Part shown: positions 56,900 through 64,000 of the stretch, piece after piece
How positions within the stretch are numbered: the first letter of the stretch is position 1
Layout of the letters: every line of letters starts with the position of its first letter
Source: Acheta domesticus
Lineage: Eukaryota; Arthropoda; Insecta; Orthoptera; Gryllidae
Assembly: GCA_031308135.1 (NCBI GenBank)
Contig: JAHLJT010008756.1
Location: 107,660,453-107,724,452, forward strand
Direction: 5' to 3'
DNA length: 64,000 nucleotides
Notes under the pieces: model-generated
What the model was told of the DNA's origin: nothing
Database searches by the model: none
Seen by the model: only the letters and a program-made list of their open reading frames with translations
Made by a program: the position numbers and the translations under genes

Positions 56900-59015
56900 C
56901 AATAAATCAATTCACCGCAAAATGGCCGCGGCTGCGATGATTAGTCCCGTGGAAAGTAGAAAGAAGAAGAGTGGCGTAAGCCTTACGGAAAAACTAGAAA
57001 CCTATAGTCAGAGGAATTTATTCAGGCTGAAGAGAGTGAAGACTAATGTAATGAGAAGCAAGGAAAATGGATTTACACCACACATATCAAGCGTTTGGGC
57101 AATTGGAAAAGGGACAAAATTGGGGACAGGGAGAGGATCTGTATGCGAACAACTTGGAGCCTATAGGACTGAGGTATTTAAGAACGGGGTTTGTGGACAG
57201 GTAGATGTGTGAAGGGCACAGTCCTGATACTAAAGGCAAACTGAGGAATTCTAAAGAAAAGGAGCGGTTAGGATAATGAAGCAAGTAACAAGTTTTGGGG
57301 ATGTGGACGAAAACTCAGAATATTTGCGCAGAAATCTGCCACGAAACATAACTCGGAGTCGATTGCAAAATAGGCGTTGACGTTATCAAAATATATTGCA
57401 TTCGATAGTTTGAAATAAGAATAAGGGACTGTCTTGTATTCATGGCAATTTCAGGGGATAATAACACGGATGAACTGATTTTTGTCTCACGACTAGCATT
57501 GCAAACATGCTAGAAACAAATAAGCTAACTCAAATGGGACCGTTGCTACTGTTGTGTAGGTTCAGATGTGTAGATATGTATCAACATGCTCAACATGCTC
57601 CAGAGTAGCATACATAGTACGCTACTTGTCACATAGTTGTGAGCCAGTGAACACTTCATTTTGAGTTTTTGTGTGCCTGAATTATTGTGTATGTCATATT
57701 TTCAGATTTATTTATTTTAATTCGTCTTTAGTTCCAAAATGTCTAGATTTTGGTTAAATCATTCTAACAATGTTTATTATGTATTATGTGGTAAATTGCG
57801 ACTCAAGTCTCAAAAGCGAAATCTTACTCCTTTAAGGGAATAATGTAATGGACTTTACTTTGGGGTAAAGTTAGGGATCAAATAAGCACCTGAACCCCAC
57901 ATATCTGTGTTTTATCGTGACCTAGGCATCTTACTGCATGGAAAAGTGGCTACATACCATTTGCTAACCCTTTGATTTGGAGGAATCCAAGGATCACACC
58001 TTTGACTGCTATTTCTGCATAAGAAATATTAACGATATTACGTCAAATTCCCTTACTTGCAATCTGTGATGAGACCAGTTCCACACTGCAAAGAACTGTC
58101 CATACCAGAGAGTATATATCAGAGTTGGCACTCAATGTTATTTCCAGCGCTCTTAACGGCTCTTATTATCATGGAGGGGGAAGCATCCATCTTGGACCCA
58201 GCCCTCAGCAGCCTATAGCGTGGAAGGGCGATCTACCAATAGAGATGGCGTGAAGATGTTGACAGGGGCATTTAAAATTACATCACTAAGGAATTTTTCA
58301 AAATTGTGAAAATTATATGAATATAATTTACTTTATGTAAAACACGCTAGGCGAGTCGGTTAAAGGAACTGATAGGTTAAAAATAAAAAGTTATTTCATA
58401 TACACAATATTTATTTCTAAATTATGTAAATAAACATTCACAATATAAACAGCTTAATTTAATTTTTACAAAATCAATATAAGCAATAATACATTCAGAT
58501 TATTCACTTTGCTGTCGACTGAATATTGAAACCATGCATTTAGAAAATTTTCAAAATACAAGTAGCCATTATTCCTTAAATATTGTATAATGAAAATAAC
58601 ATCCCTGTTTTAAACACCGCTAAAATTTTAGCTTTATCAAAACTGCAAAAAAGGTATTACAATAGAAATGAATATTATAGAAAAGTTTTGTAAATGAACA
58701 AGAAACTTGCATCTGCACAAAAAGTTTATAAAATCTATCCAGTCCACTACCAAATTAAGATACTCAATATATAAATTTCTATATATATATTACCGACTTT
58801 AAACATGTTTACTATATAATAAAGATAATTAAGCAGAAATTAAAACAGATAAGTAGCTTGAATAAATGTCAGTCATAGCTATGAAATTAATTGATGTTCT
58901 AAGATTTCTTGATTAAAAATGTGTATACTTCAATATATGAATATTGTTCGGGCCCACAGCAAAGCAGAAATAAATACGTTTATTTCACAAGCAAGGCAGA
59001 ACAGTTGAATTACGT
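56900..59015. other. No gene recognised
   Basis: An ATG frame at 56922-57212 starts in a fair initiation context (AAAATGGCC; MAAAAMISPVESRKKKSG), but has no known family or splice partner. 58160-58260 contains CCATCTTGGACCCAGCC (YY1-like) and shares a diverged block with the complement of about 61225-61310. 58270-59015 is very AT-rich. Confidence 0.35.
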
Positions 59016-59017
59016 AA

Positions 59018-59165
59018 TCGGCAGAGCGCGGCCGTTGAGCAGGTGTCACATATCACCCTCACATCCGCTGATCCGCGAATTCTGCAACGAACGGCAACGG
59101 ACGGGCGTGGCCGCTCCTACGTGTCCGCCTGCCCATCTCGCCCCCACAGCGCGGTCCGTTGGAGG
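59018..59165. promoter_or_regulatory. Small CpG island
   Basis: GC-rich block directly before the left arm of the inverted repeat. No linked exon seen. Confidence 0.45.
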
Positions 59166-59982
59166 AGTGAAATCTCAAAAATATTAATTTTATAATTGTG
59201 AAGAAATATGTTTAGAACATTGTATACATTTCCAATAAGTGTTGTGCAATTGTACAAAGAGCTGTTCGTAGTCAATACCAGTGGAGAAAAATAGTTTCTC
59301 TTTGGATTGACAAATTAACAGCACCATTTATAATGAAACAGTTATTCTTTAAATTGCATTTTTTTGAAAGATTCTTGTTTCACATATTTCAGATAATTTT
59401 CTTGGGCAATAACATTACGTAAATATCAAAATCAGAATATGTAACACAAAAACCATCCTCGATATATCACTACTAGTACATATCATCTGTATAAAAGGGA
59501 AATGTCCAAGTTGGATGATATTTGGACTTAGTAGATTTCACTTACATTCAGTTATTACATGCAATATGTTCATTGTCCAAAAGCACAGCTAGTAAGACGT
59601 ATTGAATAAAATTTCCATTAAGAAAATACTATCATATATTGTCTGTTCAGTCATATGAATGATTTTTGACTCATTGATGCGAAACTAAATTGGGAGCATT
59701 ATTGGTGATTAACAAAGTACAAATGATTTCTAATAATTTCACAAACATTGGCTAATTTGTGCTTGGGTCATTTTACTCCCTATTATTGTTGTAACTGTGC
59801 CAACTGGAGAACGTCCACATAATGGTGCCGTTAATTTTTAATCCAAAGAGAAAATGTTTTTCTTTACTGGTATTGACTATGAACAGCTTTGTACAATTGC
59901 ATGACACTGTTATTGGAAATGTTTACAATGTTCTAAACATATTTCTTCATAATTCTAAAATTAATATTTTTGAGATTTCACT
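59166..59982. repeat. Long inverted repeat (two ~165-bp arms)
   Basis: The left arm 59166-59331 and the right arm 59819-59982 are reverse complements with roughly nine bases in ten matching by eye. The outer end is AGTGAAATCTCAAAAATATT and the inner end lies near CAGCACCATT. The 487-bp centre shows no coding frame. The arms end cleanly, so this may be a fold-back or MITE-like element, but no target duplication was found. Confidence 0.8.
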
Positions 59983-60392
59983 TCTCATGTGCATGTGATA
60001 AAATGGTGCGGAAATATTTGTACAGCTAGAATGCAAGAAAAGTACACTTCAATACTTCGTTTTCAGGAATATTGTTTATATGCATATTTTGTGATGAAAA
60101 TTTAGTCTATTGCAAGCTTAATTAAATACACGATGAAAGTAAACAGAGGCTCTCTGAAATTCAGAATTTATAGCCTGTCCATTTACATCCATAAGTTAAT
60201 TCACAATCTTAATCATTTCCATCTTTTTGACATGAATTGTATCAATTCTACCTATATTCTTTATAGTGATATTAGAACACTGTAAATCACTCATGAAAAC
60301 TATTCTAACATTCAACTACATGCACTTAACTCACACTGAAGAGGCAGTAAAAGCTAGTATCTGGTGAAAAAATACGCTTGACAGAGTGATAC

Positions 60393-60613
60393 TTAACTAG
60401 TTCTAACATCAAACAGAAAAAAAGCAGTCCTGAACAGACCATAATAGATCTGAACAGACAGTGAACAACACACTACACTAGGACACTTCACTTCAAATTC
60501 AAAATTACTACCCAGCAATAATAAGAGATAATAGAAAATGATGTTATTGTACTGCATAGCACCACAGGAACGAATAGCACTTGCAACTGCTTTTCCAGTA
60601 GGTGGAGAAGTGT
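60393..60613 (-). other. Possible last exon and 3' UTR of the THAP-like gene
   Basis: On the minus strand a strong acceptor (CCTTTTTTGTATTTCAG) precedes 60613. One frame (TSPPTGKAVASAIRSCGAMQ) stays open to about 60393. It is not in phase with the upstream pieces without a stop, so its reading frame is not established. Confidence 0.25.
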
Positions 60614-60695
60614 CTGAAATACAAAAAAGGTATGTTATTGGAATTCTAGATGTATAGTGCTGTACTTCTTTATAAAACAAGGTTTTTGCACTCAC

Positions 60696-60775
60696 CAGGT
60701 CTTGCGAGGAAGACAAATTGAATAACACACAAAATGAAACCACTGTGGACCGCATTCCCCGCATTTCCTGAACAT
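60696..60775 (-). other. Possible 80-nt internal exon of the THAP-like gene
   Basis: Good signals on the minus strand: acceptor GTCTTCTACCCATTAG before 60775 and donor CCTG|GTGAGTGC after 60696. Read in phase 0 from the first exon it gives FRKCGECGPQWFHFVCYS and then meets a TGA when joined to the 60613 exon. The peptide does not continue a THAP domain, so the gene may be decayed, alternatively spliced or wrongly joined here. Confidence 0.25.
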
Positions 60776-60977
60776 CTAATGGGTAGAAGACATTCTCTAT
60801 ATCTATAATAAAATTCGTAATATATACATTAATAGTTATAAACAAAATATACATTCAATTTAATGTTGTTGCAACAAAATAATACGACCATATTAAAGGT
60901 AGTGAGAGAATCACATTCGTTATCATACTATTAAACCATTCTTTAACGAATCATGCAAAACATTTAATATTACTCAC

Positions 60978-61079
60978 TTTTTCAGGATCGCACGGAAAAG
61001 TAATCAGCTTTGTACATTCCACGTCTTCTGTTTGGTTGTTATGGCAATTGAGAACCCAACAACTCCTATTATTGGGCAT
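60978..61079 (-). CDS. First coding exon of a THAP-type zinc-finger protein
   Basis: The minus-strand ATG at 61079 (GCAAAATGCC) opens a 34-codon exon, MPNNRSCWVLNCHNNQTEDV then ECTKLITFPCDPEK, ending at a strong donor AAA|GTGAGTAA in phase 0. THAP DNA-binding domains begin M-P-x-C-x(2-4)-C with a following FPxDPEK, and the zinc is completed by a later C-x2-H. Here the first Cys pair is C7 and C12 and FPCDPEK is well placed. The second half of the domain (W, CSxHF) was not found, so the gene is incomplete in this window or decayed. Its family regulates transcription or derives from P-element transposases. Confidence 0.5.
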
Positions 61080-61420
61080 TTTGCCCTCTGATTACAAGAA
61101 AAGGCAAAAACACCACCACATCTTATAACCTGATTTTTAACGTTTTTAACGGGATTTTCAAACTTCGGAGACCATTCAGAAAATTATCACCAGATGGCAG
61201 TACTTTCAGGGTCCTTTTGGAGCAATCCTTAGAATCACTATCTATTGGTCGCTATACCAACGTCGTGGTCTATCGCTGAACCTGGGTCCGAGATGGCGGA
61301 CCCCCTATCCCTACACTCGGCCCCCTCCACCCCTACTCACTGCACCCACCACAATGCTGGAATAGTGAGAAGGAAAGGCCTATGAAGTGACAACCCTCTG
61401 GTCCATACCAAAGCCCCCAA
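61080..61420 (-). promoter_or_regulatory. Region upstream of the THAP-like exon
   Basis: TATCACCAGATGGCAGTACT at 61188-61207 resembles a CTCF site. GAGATGGCGGAC at 61291 contains a YY1-type core on the plus strand. The 61225-61310 block is related, after reversal, to 58160-58260. Promoter function is inferred only from position. Confidence 0.3.
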
Positions 61421-61429
61421 ACACGTGAC

Positions 61430-61995
61430 ATTAGATATAGAGAATTCAGATTCTTATAGAAGGAAGAAAATGAAACAGATTCTTGTGGTGAAACAAAGTT
61501 CGAACTAAGCTGTTCATCTGAGCATCGTTTATTGACTTAAGAAGATCTCAACGATCTCATACAATATTTAAATTTGTATAAAAAGTCTGAAATGCTTGGT
61601 TCTCGGCTAAAAGGTTGGAATGTTATACACAAAATACAAAGATGTATTTATAGTAATCGTCATTATGAATCTAAACACTACTTTTGTGAAGAAAATGACT
61701 TGGGATTTGCAATGATTTTTTTTTTCAATTTTGGAGACAATTGGAAATAAATATAACTCAAGAGAATTGGTCTGCTCCTTGTGGCAATAAATTCCCGTTA
61801 GTACCTGTGGCGCAGTCTCCTAGTACGAAAGACACATGAAAACATTGAATTTATATTGGAAGAGCTTCTTTACGCAGTATATGAATGGAATATTTGTGGT
61901 TATTTGAAGGTAATTGGCCTCATTCTGCAGTTTGATTACACAGATAATTCTTGTTTCTATGTGTGAATGATAATAGTGTCAGAAAAAACATTACA
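61430..61995. other. AT-rich sequence, nothing recognised
   Basis: No exon or repeat seen. Confidence 0.4.
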
Positions 61996-62000
61996 TTACA

Positions 62001-63345
62001 CTAGAGGTTTTACAGAATGGCACTGACTTTCCCGTATTAGATTTCTATTTCCTTTGGTTTCGATTAGCTGTTCGGACTTGCCACATACTCTTGCCAGATG
62101 CTAACTATCGCCGTCCAACTACATTTTTTCTGACATTTTTCTTAATTTTTAGATTTCCTGATAGTAAAACGGAAATATTACTTTACGAATATTAGAGAAC
62201 TCGTCCTAAATGGCCATTTTGTTTTGAACAATTCGGAGACGTTTTTAAGAAAATGGCCTTTGAGTGCTACTGTAAATTCAAAATTTGAAGTTCTTTTTCA
62301 CAGAATATTTTTGATTTTTCGAAAAACTTTAGCAGAATTCATTTGAGACCCAATAACTCACAAATATATTAATGTTTACAAATTGCAGGAAATGTGCTTA
62401 TCAACAGTGTGAGAGATCTTTCAAAAAATTATATTTGTGTAATTTTTGAAAAAAAACATAAAATATTCCAAAATGAAATTTTCGTCATATTAGAGTGCAA
62501 CTAGCATAATTCGTTCGAAAAGTTTCAAGAAAACAATTTGGAGTCATTTATGAGAAAATGACGTTTGAGCTTGTCTCAAAATGCTGAAATTTCAGCTCGT
62601 TTTCGCAGAAAAACTATCGAGTTTTCGAGAACTGTTATGTGACATTATTTAAAGGACGTATACTCGTAAATATAATAATGTGAGCAAATTGCCGCTAATG
62701 TAAATATTTACGTGAGAGAAAATTAAAAAAATACATTTTTGTAATTTGTGGAAAAACAAAAGAATAGAGGAATATGGCGTTAATGTCATCTCATAGAGTA
62801 CATTTAGCACTATCCCTCTCAAAAGTTTAAAGAACAAATTTGGAGAAAAAATTAAAGAACAAAATTGCACATATTGCACGCAATATTGCGCGAATGCTAT
62901 TAAAAGTTTCCAACAAAATATACCTGATCTTAACGAAAAAACTGACTTTGGAGAACAAATTTTATTTGGAGTAAAATCTCTAACTTCAATTTTGTAGTTG
63001 TAGTAAGATGCCTAAAATTCAAAATTTTGCAATTTTCGAAAATTCAGAGTTAACTGTGAAAATCGGACCTATGCCACCTTCATAAGTGTGTTTCTCTCTA
63101 TTTTTACTAGAAATTTAAAGAAAAATTTGGAGGGGTTTTTGAGAAAATTTTGAAAATGTTAATGGGGCTTCATGTGGAGTACCCCCAAATTTTGAAGAAT
63201 GTTTTCAAAATCTCAAAACTTCGACTCGAGTAAGATGGGCAAGGTTTTCTTCAGTTTGGAAAAGACCCTAAGCATGATTTAGGGGCTAGTGTTATTCACA
63301 GACGGACAGACGGACGTTTTGCCGTCAATTGGTTTTTCGGTATCA
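62001..63345 (-). repeat. Family R, subfamily B, reverse copy with Helitron-like 3' end
   Basis: Read on the minus strand it has the GTCCGTCTG tract near 63315, body modules, GGCAAGTCCGAACAGCTAAT, CTAATACGGGAAAGTCAGTG, then GTGCCATTCTGTAAAAC, CT, CTAG at 62001 and T. It is the best copy for linking the R body to the hairpin-CTAG^T end. The head is missing; the sequence breaks at about 63345. Confidence 0.75.
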
Positions 63346-63349
63346 AGTG

Positions 63350-63535
63350 TAACAAATCTGCATATATTTTATTCACCCAACTTTTTACCCAACTATTAAA
63401 ATGATGACATGCCATTATCAAACTCGTTAGTTGATTAACTGATATTAAAATTTGATTGCCCTAGCCAGCTCAATAAATTAATAATTTATACAATGGGTTC
63501 GTATTTTGCCACTATCTTCCATTTGCTTACTAGTT
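63350..63535. other. AT-rich spacer
   Basis: Nothing recognised. Confidence 0.4.
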
Positions 63536-63540
63536 TCAGC

Positions 63541-63796
63541 CAGGGACTGAATACCGAAATAATAGCGGTAAAGGTATTTATACCGGTATAGAAATACCTT
63601 TACCTCTATTATACCTTTATTCAAAATACCTTAAAAATACCGGTATAAGACGTCAAATACCGGTATTTTTAGAGGTATTTTACCTTTATTCGACGTCTAT
63701 ACCGGTAAAATACCTCTATTTAGAGGTATTTTACCGGTATTTTCTCATGAAAATACCGGTATTTTCATGAGAAAATACCGGTATTTCAGTATAATC
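63541..63796. repeat. ACCGGT-rich palindromic block
   Basis: ACCGGT occurs at least seven times in about 230 bp among AATACC, GGTATT and AGAGGTATTTTACC words. 63732-63783 is a perfect 52-bp palindrome centred on ACCGGT. The left border CAGGGACTGAATACCG looks like a hAT-type terminus and GGTATTTCAGT near 63780 could be its decayed partner; the 8-bp flanks do not match. Confidence 0.75.
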
Positions 63797-63830
63797 ATAC
63801 AGGTTTCGGAGGGGAAACATTCTGATTTTT

Positions 63831-63970
63831 AACGCTGAGATGGCTCAGAGGAACAATTATGGACTCCGCAGAGTTTCTGATCGGGGGTCCTAGGGTTCGA
63901 GTCTCAACGTTGGCGTATTTTCATCACCAGACATTCAACCTAGGTCGAGTTCTGTTGTTGGTTGAGAAAG
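63831..63970 (+). repeat. SINE head, second copy
   Basis: GATGGCTCAGAGGAACAATT (A-box-like) and GGGTTCGAGTCTC (B box) are followed by CATCACCAGACATTCAACC and GGTCGAGTTCTGTTG. These parallel the SINE at 56545. The 3' domain is absent or beyond the window. Confidence 0.6.
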
Positions 63971-64000
63971 AATTATTATAATAGTCTGGGCACGCGAAGG

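Overview
This 64 kb window looks like nuclear DNA of an arthropod, most likely an insect. Coding density is very low. Introns and splice signals are spliceosomal. The mobile DNA is of animal type: piggyBac, hAT, mariner, pogo-like, Helitron-like, LINE and tRNA-derived SINE. The SINE at 56.5-56.9 kb carries a 3' domain that I remember from cockroach, termite and stick-insect type genomes; that placement is memory, not a search. There is no operon, CRISPR array, rRNA gene or intact tRNA gene. About a dozen short GC-rich, CpG-rich islands interrupt an otherwise AT-rich background.

Host gene content is thin. The best candidate is a two-exon 3' gene end on the minus strand (13684-13386 spliced to 11553-10907), where splice sites and intron phase agree. 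A second is a 34-residue first coding exon with a THAP-like zinc-finger start on the minus strand (61079-60978). Several other open frames may be isolated exons but cannot be assigned.

Mobile DNA dominates. The most complete element is a piggyBac transposon at 46206-48748. It has perfect 17-bp terminal inverted repeats, TTAA on both sides, asymmetric internal repeats, and a transposase that is open throughout if a 137-bp intron splits the second codon. A second, non-coding piggyBac-type element lies at 13984-15086. A 1856-bp hAT-type element (24890-26745) with an exact 8-bp duplication sits inside a LINE endonuclease reading frame, which resumes in phase on the other side. A 243-bp hAT-type MITE lies at 29519-29761. 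A LINE 3' fragment (4985-5654) has a 12-bp target duplication. Degraded mariner, pogo-like and LINE pieces are scattered elsewhere.

Roughly a fifth of the window belongs to one non-coding repeat, here called family R (about 1.7-3.4, 4.7-7.0, 8.4-9.6, 17.7-18.5, 28.0-28.6, 33.3-34.8, 51.4-52.1, 52.9-54.0 and 62.0-63.3 kb). It has a hairpin head, a (GTCC/GTCT)n tract, and a body built from a degenerate module of about 0.3 kb. Several copies abut a short hairpin followed by CTAG^T, which resembles a Helitron 3' end. This family is the best candidate here for something not yet described.
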